This document shows, piece by piece, positions 17,401 to 26,209 of a DNA stretch of 31,257 bases (the stretch's first letter is position 1; every line of letters begins with the position of its first letter). The DNA is from a virus. Made by a program: the position numbers and the translations under genes. The stretch spans positions 1 through 31,257 of the IMG/VR virus record IMGVR_UViG_3300010334_000182, one strand, 5' to 3'. The notes under the pieces were generated by a model. The model worked only from the letters and a program-made list of their open reading frames with translations, was not told where the DNA came from and ran no database searches.

Positions 17401-17902
17401 TACACAACAAGCATACGCCACAGCAGTTAAATTTCAACCGTGGAGTGGAGTTGGTGCAGATGGTGCTACTGGACCAACAGGTCCGACTGGTGCTACTGGA
17501 CCAACGGGACCAACAGGGAGTCAAGGTAACACAGGGGATGCAGGTCCTACAGGCACCCGTGCAGCAGCTACTTGGCTTAGTGCAAGTAGCTATAGTAGCT
17601 GGCCTAATAGTGGAGCTGAAACTGCAGCAAACAGTTATTTTTTGACTAATTTTGGTGGAAAAATAATTGGTGATAGGGCTACGATATTTAATAGTAGTAC
17701 TGGTAAAGGAGAAACTAGAAGTTGGAATGGTACTTCTTGGATTCCTGTAAGTGCCTATATTGACGGTAATTTACTAGTAAGTGGTAGTATAACTGGAGAC
17801 GCTTTAGCTGGAAATATTGTAACTGTTGGTCAACGTATAGTATCCAGTGATGGATTATTTGTAATTGATTTAGCTAATAAAACTATAAGTATAAGTGTTT
17901 AA
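14462..17902 (+). CDS. Central tail fibre / tip attachment-like protein with collagen-like stretch
   Basis: A 1146-residue protein with GGAGG at 14447-14451 before ATG 14462, one base overlapping the hub stop. It is built of repeated beta domains. Two short hinge motifs of the form KxGxxGxDGxR (252-263 and 568-578) separate Ig-like segments, as in gpJ-type tip proteins. A GTSGTSGTS linker is at 366-374. A module with VGQTVTLAGF and NGSFTV lies at about 452-522. A lectin/LamG-like sandwich (about 845-995) contains a conserved FLVAYDNKQITYYVNGV strand pair. Eleven Gly-X-Y triplets (998-1030) follow, and the end (DGNLLVSGSITGDALAGN) resembles the C-terminal region of central tail fibres. It is likely exposed at the tip and may bind host surface glycans; the lectin-like call is from pattern only. 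It shares a reading frame with the next ORF, with only its TAA and two sense codons before that ATG. Confidence 0.7.
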   Translation: MATLINSRDKALQTARYRRGATQVTLTALEGAFIKPKNGAAITPSSIKITATKNNVFTDAAVYKWEYALSTKPDTYTTVTDGTNAITTPELEITSSTMLSIIASASEIYYKCTVSESKLDTASSIFKIIYSKESDDPITINMTKTNVSVQCDQYGSPSSYAGTGTTITVTRGSTLLNYNSIGTATANSFTVTTAADENRTLGGTTHSTANSYVLDDLTALATDQSSTIFTITVYDGNMIATNTFSRTLSYTKVKNGLVGSDGRRYYLLLNTLVLAKSSSSADISGTHTPSSITATGKRIIGSGDPTNYGYVTITDNSGTESDPSQYTKTYNIANSYTAASYTVRLYDTATKTNLLDSQTVPVVYTGTSGTSGTSAINLVLSNDNVSVPTASDGSGAVYTGTGTDIVVYEGSTQLTYDASATPAQSTWKIASVNATNITAGTYATKILQLNATALTVSAGNATLSYAVQSSSPYRVGQTVTLAGFSPTQTNGSFTVLTCTTTQLTFALTGSYTVTTLGTVSGSVNTTQTTTVPGSMTDDTASITYNISGVTAAATTFTISKTQSFKKLKAGSVGVDGKRAIILNAYKWANTTTSVPVQAFTYTWASGKIDPYPEGWTSSAAAPPGTGYTLYQLNLTVSDSATTATTSANWSASTLNIIGYRQDGTIGELSAYTKTAYITLTTATPPGTPTATTGATSLPAAVGTVSWTSASPDTVADGSYVYISTGIYGSTSDKVVWGAPYLSYFKVGSLSAISASLGVVGVSTTGNIHSGTGANDTKTYGGNNAGFFLGYDGSGAGAAYKMDVGSSTSYLRFDGSKVSATGMSIYTADNQDILTLAGGQEWTTNGNITLYSAVSLKKTGSTNSYDAWAYGKQFYSKGAAVSFQAKEAVNRQFEVGLKASTTPGTNATIDYGILLSTSGAVFACVGSIAQGTIADSYALTDQFLVAYDNKQITYYVNGVLKYTYTTGVVADKSFVPKISFYTQQAYATAVKFQPWSGVGADGATGPTGPTGATGPTGPTGSQGNTGDAGPTGTRAAATWLSASSYSSWPNSGAETAANSYFLTNFGGKIIGDRATIFNSSTGKGETRSWNGTSWIPVSAYIDGNLLVSGSITGDALAGNIVTVGQRIVSSDGLFVIDLANKTISISV
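17453..17557 (+). repeat. Collagen-like Gly-X-Y stretch in the central fibre
   Basis: Eleven triplets beginning GAD GAT GPT GPT, mostly GPT/GAT, within the 14462 gene. Such runs are known in phage fibres, where they form trimeric stalks; here it links the lectin-like sandwich to the C-terminal domain. Confidence 0.85.
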
Positions 17903-17908
17903 AATATT

Positions 17909-20900
17909 ATGTTGTTTCAAGATTTAACTAATAGCATTACTCCTCAAGCTGCATCAGAAACCAGTACTTTTCAGGCTACTGGTTATAGCTGGTATGGGAA
18001 CTACTATAATATATATATAGCTTTTGTTAGTGGCAGTAGGCCTGCTATAGGTACTACTATTACGGCAACTGGTACAGTAAACGGTGTTTACTATGGCTCA
18101 CTACTTATATCAGGTGACTGGACTAATAATGGTATATATTACTTAAAGGTATATGGTAAATTAAGTGTTGAACCAACTATAAATACCACATTAACTTGTA
18201 CATATACTTCAAATAAAACTTATAGTGAAGCAATTTATACAGGATTACCTAATTATAGTTATATTATTGGTTCTTATTATAATCCAGCAGGCAGGTATAG
18301 CTCACTTACCACTAATATTTGGGCTAGAGGTTCGGGAACTACCCCAACAGCTTATCCACAAAATTTAAATTTATATAGCCAGTATTCTAATTTTCAACTA
18401 AATAATGATTTAACTGGTAACTATATAGGTAATAGTTTATACGAACTTGATATTATATTTGACAGACCAAATAGATTTAGTACTAGAAGCTATTTAAAAT
18501 ATATAGAAAACGGAACTTCTATTGGAATATATAGAACATATAATGATCCTACTTCAAAACCTATTGGTTCATATTCTGTTCCATTAGCAAGTAAATATAC
18601 TTTAAGTGTAGTAGATAATATCACAAATGCTATAATTGTAGATGAAACAGCCCCACGTACTTTTTCAACCAGTAGCAGCGGGCAACTTACTATTAGTACT
18701 GATATATATGCTACTGCATCTTCTGGTACTATTAAAGGAACAACATTTAATGCAGGAGGAGTTGTATCAGGAAGCTTTGGTGTAGGTATGTTACTAGATG
18801 GTACAGGTGTTGTAACAGGTACATATATTACAGGAGGTAGTGCACCTAATTGGACTGTAAATATTAGTCAATCAATCTCATTAGGAATAAACATTTCAGG
18901 TGATTGGGTCCCCACTAATCCCACTAATATTTGGAATGGAAGTAATAGGAATGATTATATATTAAGAATATATTCTTACGATGATCCTTACAGCAGCCCT
19001 AAAAAAATTCTTAGATTAAGGGCGGAAGATAGGCTTTTTGCTAATGTACTTGGTTATCAGGTGCCTGCAAGACTTTGGATAAATAGAAATACATATACTT
19101 ACCCAGTTACACTAGATGGATCTTTAATATTAACAAACTCAACCTCAACAAATACTAATAGTTATGAAGATACAATTGTAACTTGTTTAGATACTCCTAA
19201 AATTACTGGAATTACTGCTGCTCTTAGTAGTAATGATAAATACTATTCACAATTAACTTATATGGGCTATAATGATCAAGATAGTGGTTTAAAATATACT
19301 ACTTCAAGTCTTAGTACTTACCCTATAAGTTGTTATGAAGGTATTATATTTGGTACTGGTAAAACATCTTTAACTGTACTTTTAACTATTTGGGGTACTA
19401 CTACTATCCCTTATCCTGGTATGGTAATGCAAGATATTGATAGTAGTTCTGTAAGTTCAGTATCAATTAAAACTGTATCCTATGACACGAAGACCAAACG
19501 TTATAGTTTTACTTTATCAAGTGCGTGGACAGGTGGTAATAGAGTTAAGTTTCTAAATAAAATGACTGGTCAATATAAAAAGTATACTAAAGATCCAGCA
19601 AATATTTTTCCAATTGGGTATTCAGATGGGATTCCTTATCTTGTAAGTAATTCATATTACTATAAACATGCTCTTGAAAACAGATTTTTAAGCCCAGGGT
19701 TTTTTACAATACTACCTTTATACTCGGTAAAAAAATTAGATGGAACATTAATAGCTACTTTTAGAGATACTACATTATTTACACAAATAGATTCGCCTAC
19801 AACTGCTCTTAGTAGAAATTATTATGCACGAGAAATAAGTACTACGACAAATTATAAATGGTGGACAGTTAGCAGTAGTTCAAGTTATACGGTAATACCA
19901 CCAACTAAGTCTGCTAGTATTTCAAATACTAAAATTAAAGAATTTTATTATACATATGGTCCTTGTCTAATAGAGTTTACTGCTGTAATTTTAAAAAGAG
20001 AAATAACATATGCCAAACAGGTTACTACTCCCAGTCCTTACAGTGATACATATTCAGAATCAGGAGTTGTAATTGGACCACCTACACCTGAATCTGATTA
20101 TCCTCCTTATTCCGATAATAAGGGATATACTGAAACTGAAAGTACTGAAATTATAAGAATTAAAGTACAAGAAACAGTAGTACCCATGATTACACCAACA
20201 GTAAATTTAATAAGACCTAGCAGTTTAATTGGATTTAATACAACTGATTCAACCTACAAAATTAATTTTAATGCTGCCCGTATAACCACTAAATATAAAG
20301 GTAGTAATAGTATACTAATAGAAAAAATTGAGACTAGTGGTAACACAATAACTATTACTAATCATGGTTTAAAAAATGGTCAACTTATTCGTTATGGTTC
20401 AAATGGTACAGTAGCCAAAGGTTTAAAAAATAATAACTATTATTATGTGGTTTATTATAGTGCTAATACGTTTGGGCTAACCACAGATTCTACCGTAATT
20501 GACATTACATCAACAGGTAGTGCAGGAGATCAATATATTTATTTAGATAGTGATAGATATATTTTAACCTCAGAGCTTAGCAAAATAAAAGATAATGCAA
20601 TATATTTTGATAAACCTCATAACTTATCAACAGGCGACAGAATTTTATATTTAGCACCAACAAATAGTGGTGTTTCCAGCTATATTATTAATGTAACACA
20701 TTATACTTATTATATTGCAGTTAGAGTAGATGATTATGCAATAAAACTATTAGATACTGAAAATAATCCTATTACAATAACTTTTATTGCTGAAACTCCA
20801 AAAATAACTATTGGTGTATCTAAAACTAGCAATAATAGTGTTTATTGGAATGGATCATATATTATAGATTCTACTAAAGATTTAGTAACAATTAATCTTA

Positions 20901-23614
20901 ATTGGAGTTATACTGAGTACAAAGATTATATATTTGATATTACTATCAACAGTTCAGTTTACGTAATTTATGAAATTACTAGCAACGGCAATTTTAGTAA
21001 AGATGATATTATAAAAACAACAATACTTGATCCTTATAATCTTACTAGGACTAATTATGGTTCAAGTTGGGGCACGGTTAGTGGCAGTATTTTTCCATAC
21101 ACCTCAACAAAATTAACTATAAAAGTAAGCTCAGCATCACAAGGTTATTATGGTAATTATACTGGAACTTATAATATTTATGTTAAATTTACTAAATTAT
21201 CAGGTGATTATACTGGTATTTTTAATTTTGCTAAATTACCTGATACAATACAAGAAGTAACTGATAAAAATGCAGGTTATATAGGTATAGGTACAGAACC
21301 TGCAGTGCAAGCTGCACCTTCAAAAACTTTATCTAATTTAACTGGAACTAACCTAAATGTAAAATTATATGCAGATAAAACAATAGCAACACAACTTAGT
21401 AGTATAAATATTCCTATTATAAGTAATTTAGTTGATACTAACGCTGTTATTTTCCAAAATAACGCAGCTTTTTACAGCTTAACTGAAGTAGGTTTTTTAC
21501 CAACTGGAGCAGACATAAAACATTATGGAATACCTCAATCTAACAACAACTGGAATTATCCTCAGTATAATACAACTGATACAAAATTAAATAATAAAAG
21601 TACACATAGCACTACTAATGGTGATATAACAATTAATACCAAAACAAGTATATTCGGTATTAGTAGTAGCCCTGCTAATATAATTCTTGCCACAGCTCAT
21701 GGATTATCAACAGGTGCACCTGTGCGCGTTGCTATCCCAGGTCTAACTGGATTTAGTACTACAAACTATAATTTTATTACTAAAGTGAAAAGAAATAGTC
21801 AAGGTACTGGCAGTTTGTTAGGTACAGCTAGTGAGCATGGCTATGTTACTGGTGATATAGTTATGTATCAAAAAGGTTATGATACTTCAACTGCAACTTA
21901 TTTAAATTTATTAGATGTATTAATACCTGGAAAAAAATATTACGTTATTGTTGTAGACACAACTTGGTTTAAGTTAAGTAATAGTCCAGAAGAAGCCGCA
22001 GCAGGTAAAGGTATTACTTTTAATAGTTTTGGTAAATTTGGAACACAAATAGTAGATGGTGTTGATACTAAAACTGCGACCATTTACTTTAAATATGCAC
22101 AAACTGAGGCTGCTGATGCAGTTAATTATTACTATGGCACAGTAGAGAATCCAGTCAGTGCTATTTACAACCAAACAACATATGACAAAACATTAGTCCA
22201 GGGTTTTGATTCTAGCACTTTTAGGTTTAAGTACCCAGGACCTGATAATTATAGTCAACAAGTTTATACTACTTCAACAGGTAACACTTTAGCTACATCA
22301 ACTTTTGATAATATAATAATAGGTTATTTGGATAAATTAGATAGTTTTCCAAACGGTATAAATTGCTACGATACTTACTATGTAATAGTAGTTGATAAAG
22401 ACCAAATTAGGCTTGCTAAAAGTTATGAAGATGCTGTGGCAGTTACTCCAAATTATATACCTATAGAACCAGCTGCTACAGGTACAACAGCTTATATTTA
22501 CACAGGTGTTATAGCGCCAAAAGCACTTACTAGCACTACTCCAGTTATAAAAGATGCACTATTACTAGGAACGCAAAATCCTGTTGCTTTATCAATTTGT
22601 TGGAGTTATACACTAGGTACCGCTAATACATCTGCTAATAACATTGATGGTTTTATAGTTTATGTTAATACTGTTGGTGTTGCAGGTAGCGATCCAGTTA
22701 ATGATAGTAGGTATATTGTGCCTTATGATGACTACTATACATCTGGTAAATATAATATAGTTATATATAATGTACGTAATACGGATTCTCGTATTTATGT
22801 TGCTGTTGCGGCTTATAGATATAGAAATCACTACGACTACAGACATGATGTTTTTTTTGGTACAGATGCTCAAGAGTTACAAATAAGTACATTATTAAAA
22901 GACGATATATATGCCCCTACAAGTACTTCCGATGCTAGTGTATTAACACTGGCTGATGATACTACATATACTACAATTAAAAGATTTTTTATACCAAAAA
23001 CTAAGTTAGCTTATAATGGAAGTCAAGGTTATACTACTCCTCAAAGTACTTTGACTATTGATGGAAATACGGGAACTTTAACTTTAATAAAAAATTCAGT
23101 AAATGTAACTGATCAATTAAAATCAAAATATACAACTCAAACTACTGCAAGTTATTATATTCCTTATCTTTCTACAAGCGGAACTTATCAATATATAGCT
23201 TCAAAGCAAACTATAAATTATAGTAGTAACACTGTATTACAAACTTATATATATAAAACTGATTATAAAAAGCCTTTATTTATAAAACTTATACCAAGTA
23301 ATTTTACAAGTATATCTGGTATTACTTTAAATACTGGTATTACTGCTCCTGTAGTTATTAATAACGTATCTCTTGATACACCTACTATTGCATCAGGCGG
23401 AGGTAATATTAGTATAACACAAAAAGTAATTAGTATAGGACCAACAATTGTACAAAGTATAACTAATAATATAACTAATAGTTTAAGACTATTAATACCT
23501 GTAATAGATAGTAGTACTAATGCAATATCTGTTGCTGAAATTTATTATCAAGATAAAGACACTGAATTATCTAACCTTAATTTTACTACTGTTATACAAG
23601 TATTAGGAACATAA
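17909..23614 (+). CDS. Giant 1901-residue tail-associated protein of unknown role
   Basis: Not recognised as a named family. ATG 17909 lies six bases after the preceding stop and has no Shine-Dalgarno sequence; it is in the same frame as the upstream fibre gene, so re-initiation or stop read-through is possible. The protein is unusually rich in Tyr, Ser, Thr, Asn and Ile, with little predicted helix. Segments seen: a module SSGTIKGTT...DGTG...NISQS (271-325); a Pro/Tyr linker (705-740); HGL/HNL-type beta modules at 813-880 (NHGLKNGQ, YYYVVYY), 895-960 (PHNLSTGD), 1255-1300 (AHGLSTGA), 1307-1375 (EHGYVTGD, KKYYVIVVD) and about 1470-1520 (YYVIVVDKDQIRLA); and a fibronectin-III-like stretch (1558-1650). 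No enzyme motif was seen. Position in the tip/fibre unit suggests a large extended virion surface protein, perhaps a fibre or baseplate component. Confidence 0.6.
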   Translation: MLFQDLTNSITPQAASETSTFQATGYSWYGNYYNIYIAFVSGSRPAIGTTITATGTVNGVYYGSLLISGDWTNNGIYYLKVYGKLSVEPTINTTLTCTYTSNKTYSEAIYTGLPNYSYIIGSYYNPAGRYSSLTTNIWARGSGTTPTAYPQNLNLYSQYSNFQLNNDLTGNYIGNSLYELDIIFDRPNRFSTRSYLKYIENGTSIGIYRTYNDPTSKPIGSYSVPLASKYTLSVVDNITNAIIVDETAPRTFSTSSSGQLTISTDIYATASSGTIKGTTFNAGGVVSGSFGVGMLLDGTGVVTGTYITGGSAPNWTVNISQSISLGINISGDWVPTNPTNIWNGSNRNDYILRIYSYDDPYSSPKKILRLRAEDRLFANVLGYQVPARLWINRNTYTYPVTLDGSLILTNSTSTNTNSYEDTIVTCLDTPKITGITAALSSNDKYYSQLTYMGYNDQDSGLKYTTSSLSTYPISCYEGIIFGTGKTSLTVLLTIWGTTTIPYPGMVMQDIDSSSVSSVSIKTVSYDTKTKRYSFTLSSAWTGGNRVKFLNKMTGQYKKYTKDPANIFPIGYSDGIPYLVSNSYYYKHALENRFLSPGFFTILPLYSVKKLDGTLIATFRDTTLFTQIDSPTTALSRNYYAREISTTTNYKWWTVSSSSSYTVIPPTKSASISNTKIKEFYYTYGPCLIEFTAVILKREITYAKQVTTPSPYSDTYSESGVVIGPPTPESDYPPYSDNKGYTETESTEIIRIKVQETVVPMITPTVNLIRPSSLIGFNTTDSTYKINFNAARITTKYKGSNSILIEKIETSGNTITITNHGLKNGQLIRYGSNGTVAKGLKNNNYYYVVYYSANTFGLTTDSTVIDITSTGSAGDQYIYLDSDRYILTSELSKIKDNAIYFDKPHNLSTGDRILYLAPTNSGVSSYIINVTHYTYYIAVRVDDYAIKLLDTENNPITITFIAETPKITIGVSKTSNNSVYWNGSYIIDSTKDLVTINLNWSYTEYKDYIFDITINSSVYVIYEITSNGNFSKDDIIKTTILDPYNLTRTNYGSSWGTVSGSIFPYTSTKLTIKVSSASQGYYGNYTGTYNIYVKFTKLSGDYTGIFNFAKLPDTIQEVTDKNAGYIGIGTEPAVQAAPSKTLSNLTGTNLNVKLYADKTIATQLSSINIPIISNLVDTNAVIFQNNAAFYSLTEVGFLPTGADIKHYGIPQSNNNWNYPQYNTTDTKLNNKSTHSTTNGDITINTKTSIFGISSSPANIILATAHGLSTGAPVRVAIPGLTGFSTTNYNFITKVKRNSQGTGSLLGTASEHGYVTGDIVMYQKGYDTSTATYLNLLDVLIPGKKYYVIVVDTTWFKLSNSPEEAAAGKGITFNSFGKFGTQIVDGVDTKTATIYFKYAQTEAADAVNYYYGTVENPVSAIYNQTTYDKTLVQGFDSSTFRFKYPGPDNYSQQVYTTSTGNTLATSTFDNIIIGYLDKLDSFPNGINCYDTYYVIVVDKDQIRLAKSYEDAVAVTPNYIPIEPAATGTTAYIYTGVIAPKALTSTTPVIKDALLLGTQNPVALSICWSYTLGTANTSANNIDGFIVYVNTVGVAGSDPVNDSRYIVPYDDYYTSGKYNIVIYNVRNTDSRIYVAVAAYRYRNHYDYRHDVFFGTDAQELQISTLLKDDIYAPTSTSDASVLTLADDTTYTTIKRFFIPKTKLAYNGSQGYTTPQSTLTIDGNTGTLTLIKNSVNVTDQLKSKYTTQTTASYYIPYLSTSGTYQYIASKQTINYSSNTVLQTYIYKTDYKKPLFIKLIPSNFTSISGITLNTGITAPVVINNVSLDTPTIASGGGNISITQKVISIGPTIVQSITNNITNSLRLLIPVIDSSTNAISVAEIYYQDKDTELSNLNFTTVIQVLGT

Positions 23615-23615
23615 T

Positions 23616-24392
23616 ATGGCTGCTACCGAAAGAATAAAAATAACACCAGACTATATAATTGCAAAAAATGCGGTTGGCACAGTAACTTATAGTGCGGGTA
23701 CTCCACCCGCTGATGGTTCAATAAACTTTCCAGCGTACTTAAGAAGTAATAGTACTAGTAGTATAAATACAGACTATGATATATACTATAATCAAGTTGC
23801 ACCACTACCTTATCCAGAGCTTAATACATGGAAAACAATTAGTACAATAAGTGGTAGTATATTTAGTTTAATTGCAGCACCTATAAATAGTACTACAACA
23901 GTAGTTAATACTAGTTTAGTTGAGCCTGGAACTTACGTTATTGTACCAACAGTTTGGTATATAGAAAGTCCAGGTACTACTTCTGATTTAAATACAAGTA
24001 GTAGATTTTCTACAACCAATATTCAAGATCAATTTAAATATGAAATTAAACTTAATGGTATTGTAATTGATAGTTTTTATGTAAGCCGTTATGAAACAGA
24101 TACCAAAATTCTTTGGATAGGACCAACTGGTCCTGCTGATAATTATGGCCTAGATAGTGGCGGGTTTTACATACCAGGACCTTATTCTGTAAAAATTAAT
24201 TATGGTATGACAAATCCAGACAGCGTAAGCTTAACAAATCCTGCCAGTTATATTAGTGATGCATACTCTACAAAAACACTTAGTATAACACCAGTTGCTA
24301 ATGGTCCAACAATTGCAGACAGTTGGACCCGTGGAACTGTAAAAATTTTATATTATTCACGTGGTTATTTAGGCATGAGGTATACAAAATGA
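23616..24392 (+). CDS. Uncharacterised tail-unit protein (258 residues)
   Basis: Starts at ATG 23616 one base after the previous stop, with AGGA at 23605-23608 as ribosome binding site. The protein is beta-rich and polar, with no signal peptide, membrane segment or cysteine pattern. Visible segments are MAATERIKITPDYIIAKN at the N-terminus, a WYIESPGTTSD loop in the middle and YEIKLNGIVIDSFYVSRYE followed by WIGPTGPADNYG. It overlaps the next gene by ATGA. Its role is unknown; cotranscription with hub and fibre genes suggests a small virion tip component. Confidence 0.6.
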   Translation: MAATERIKITPDYIIAKNAVGTVTYSAGTPPADGSINFPAYLRSNSTSSINTDYDIYYNQVAPLPYPELNTWKTISTISGSIFSLIAAPINSTTTVVNTSLVEPGTYVIVPTVWYIESPGTTSDLNTSSRFSTTNIQDQFKYEIKLNGIVIDSFYVSRYETDTKILWIGPTGPADNYGLDSGGFYIPGPYSVKINYGMTNPDSVSLTNPASYISDAYSTKTLSITPVANGPTIADSWTRGTVKILYYSRGYLGMRYTK

Positions 24393-24910
24393 TTGATATA
24401 TCATCATCAGGTATTAAAATAGTGGCAGAAGGTCAACAGATTCCTGAACTTACTGGTACAACACAATTAACTACTTATTTAACAACAGCTAGTGGAAATT
24501 GTACATTTACTGCAAATTCTGGTAGCTATCGTCAAATTACAAATTTAAGTTATAGTACGGTTACTATAGCTGGAAAAAGTTATAATACTTATCAGTCAAA
24601 TTTTACCCATTTTTATGTAATCTACATAACACCTACTAATTTGCCTACAAATAGCTCAATTAGTGTGTTGTTAAATAAAAAGTTTCAACTGTGTATGGGA
24701 CTGCCTTATTTAGTAGAAAAAGATGCTAATGGATATAAATTTACAAAATACGATATTTTAACTGCCAGAATAGTCCCAGGTAGTCCAAGTTATGTTGAAT
24801 TTCAAGCATATGATGCTTTAAATTTACATAGTTTAAACCCAGTTGCGCAAAGTTCAATTAGCTTTAGTTGGACTGCACATACTTATTATTATAAAAATTA
24901 TACTTATTAA
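24389..24910 (+). CDS. Uncharacterised tail-unit protein (173 residues)
   Basis: The open frame reaches back to 24323, but the start is placed at ATG 24389 in the ATGA overlap with the preceding gene, because the upstream extension lies wholly within that gene and has no supporting start signal. The product MIDISSSGIKIVAEGQ... is polar and beta-rich. It has a central FYVIYITPTNLP strand pair and KKFQLCMGLPYLVEKDANG, and it ends in a Tyr-rich tail. There is no recognisable domain. Composition resembles its two upstream neighbours, which supports a shared structural assembly. Confidence 0.6.
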   Translation: MIDISSSGIKIVAEGQQIPELTGTTQLTTYLTTASGNCTFTANSGSYRQITNLSYSTVTIAGKSYNTYQSNFTHFYVIYITPTNLPTNSSISVLLNKKFQLCMGLPYLVEKDANGYKFTKYDILTARIVPGSPSYVEFQAYDALNLHSLNPVAQSSISFSWTAHTYYYKNYTY

Positions 24911-24914
24911 AATT

Positions 24915-25133
24915 ATGGATTTATCAAATAAACAAGTCACAATTAAATCATTAATAAATAACTCAATACCTGAACCCGAAACTGTAGTAACTGTGATTAT
25001 TTACGAAATTGTATCAACAGGTATTAAAAAAAATGTGGGTGAGTATGATATTACTTTAAAAAGTATATTATACTATGATCTGCAAGACCCTCAACTGATG
25101 CAAGCTGTACTACTGCAACTTGCTGAAATCTAG
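24915..25133 (+). CDS. Small uncharacterised tail-unit protein (72 residues)
   Basis: Start chosen at ATG 24915, four bases after the previous stop; the longer open frame (from 24843) would lie inside the previous gene. No clear Shine-Dalgarno sequence, so coupling to the upstream gene is likely. The protein MDLSNKQVTIKSLINNS... has one beta-rich half (TVVTVIIYEIVST) and an amphipathic C-terminal helix (DPQLMQAVLLQLAEI). It ends with the only TAG stop seen in the window. Function is unknown. Confidence 0.55.
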   Translation: MDLSNKQVTIKSLINNSIPEPETVVTVIIYEIVSTGIKKNVGEYDITLKSILYYDLQDPQLMQAVLLQLAEI

Positions 25134-25141
25134 GAACAAAA

Positions 25142-26209
25142 ATGGCGGCAAATAATTTAAAAGTAATTTATGATAATGTAATAGATTATGGTACTACCAC
25201 AGTTTCAGCAGATAGTGTTGCAGGCACATCTTATGCAGCAGCAAATCTTAAAAAAGACGCAAAAAGCCAAACTTGGCGCAGTAATAATTCAAAAACTGCT
25301 ACCTTAACAGTTGGCTTTGGCTCAGGCACGTTTAGTGGATATATCACAGGTACAACACTTGTGGTTACAAGTGCACCTACCATCACACTAGCACCAAATC
25401 AAGTTATTACAGGTGGCAGTATTGCAGCAGGTACTTATATTACAAGTTTTGGCACAGGTACTGGTGGTACGGGTAATTATGTAGTCAATACCAGTCAAAC
25501 TGTGGGCAGCAGTCAATCACCTATTACTGTAACTGCTGCAGCTACAAAAGTTTTAAGTGGTGTGCTTTTAGCATTTACCAACTTAACTAGTACAGCTACA
25601 ATTAAAACTACTGCCATAAATGTAATTGCAGGTGTAAACCCCAGCGCATTGGGTGATGTACTGGCAAGACCGTGGACAGACACAGCTTGGGACAGTACAT
25701 TTTTGCCAGCCAACAGCAACAGCTACAGTTATGGTGGAGGAAATTATGCCAGAACTTGGTTTAGCAGCGACGTAACTTGTACTGGACTTACTATCGCTAT
25801 CACAGATACAGCTAATACCAACAGCTATCTAGAAGCAAGTAGACTGATAGTAGGCAAGTCTTGGAGTCCAAAATACAATACAGAATTTGGCATAGAAGTT
25901 GCCGTAAAAGATTTAAGTAGTCAATCAAGAACTGAAAGCGGTGATTTAATTACCACCCGCGGTGTACGTTACAAAACTTTAAATTTCAACTTAAATTGGT
26001 TAACATACACAGATCGCACAACTTTTGTAAATTTACTAAAAACTAGTGGTTTAAGCAGGCCATTGGCAGTTAGTTTGTTTCCAAATAATAGTGATGACTG
26101 GGATGCTGAAGGTTTATACCAAATATACGGAAAATTAACAGATACAGCAGCTGTTACACACCCAATGTTTACTGTGTACACAAGTTCAGTAAGCATAGAA
26201 GAAATATAA
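25142..26209 (+). CDS. Minor / distal tail protein with inserted beta module
   Basis: A 355-residue protein with AGGA (25132-25135) overlapping the previous stop and ATG 25142. Residues 45-58 and 138-157 look like adjacent strands of one sandwich (SKTATLTVGF and KVLSGVLLAFTNLTSTATI). They are separated by a 75-residue Gly/Thr module (about 60-133: SGYITGTTLVVTS, GTGTGGTGNYVVNTSQTV). The C-terminal half contains RLIVGKSWSPKYN, SGDLITTRGVRYKTL, a Trp/Asp region and LYQIYGKLT. From memory this half matches a minor tail protein found near the tips of several siphoviruses. It may occupy a distal-tail position, binding the hub or fibres. It is the last gene before a terminator. Confidence 0.55.
   Translation: MAANNLKVIYDNVIDYGTTTVSADSVAGTSYAAANLKKDAKSQTWRSNNSKTATLTVGFGSGTFSGYITGTTLVVTSAPTITLAPNQVITGGSIAAGTYITSFGTGTGGTGNYVVNTSQTVGSSQSPITVTAAATKVLSGVLLAFTNLTSTATIKTTAINVIAGVNPSALGDVLARPWTDTAWDSTFLPANSNSYSYGGGNYARTWFSSDVTCTGLTIAITDTANTNSYLEASRLIVGKSWSPKYNTEFGIEVAVKDLSSQSRTESGDLITTRGVRYKTLNFNLNWLTYTDRTTFVNLLKTSGLSRPLAVSLFPNNSDDWDAEGLYQIYGKLTDTAAVTHPMFTVYTSSVSIEEI

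Noticed and set aside
17364-17645. Plus-strand 93-codon open frame overlapping the central fibre gene
   Set aside because: Off-frame reading of the collagen-like region, without a start signal.
24323-24388. Longer N-terminus for the 173-residue gene
   Set aside because: The extension lies completely inside the previous gene and lacks a start signal; ATG 24389 has the ATGA overlap used repeatedly in this window.
24843-24914. Hydrophobic N-terminal extension (LHILIIIKIILIKI) for the 72-residue gene, looking like a signal or membrane segment
   Set aside because: It is the off-frame reading of the previous gene's A+T-rich 3' end and starts at a non-ATG codon without a ribosome binding site.
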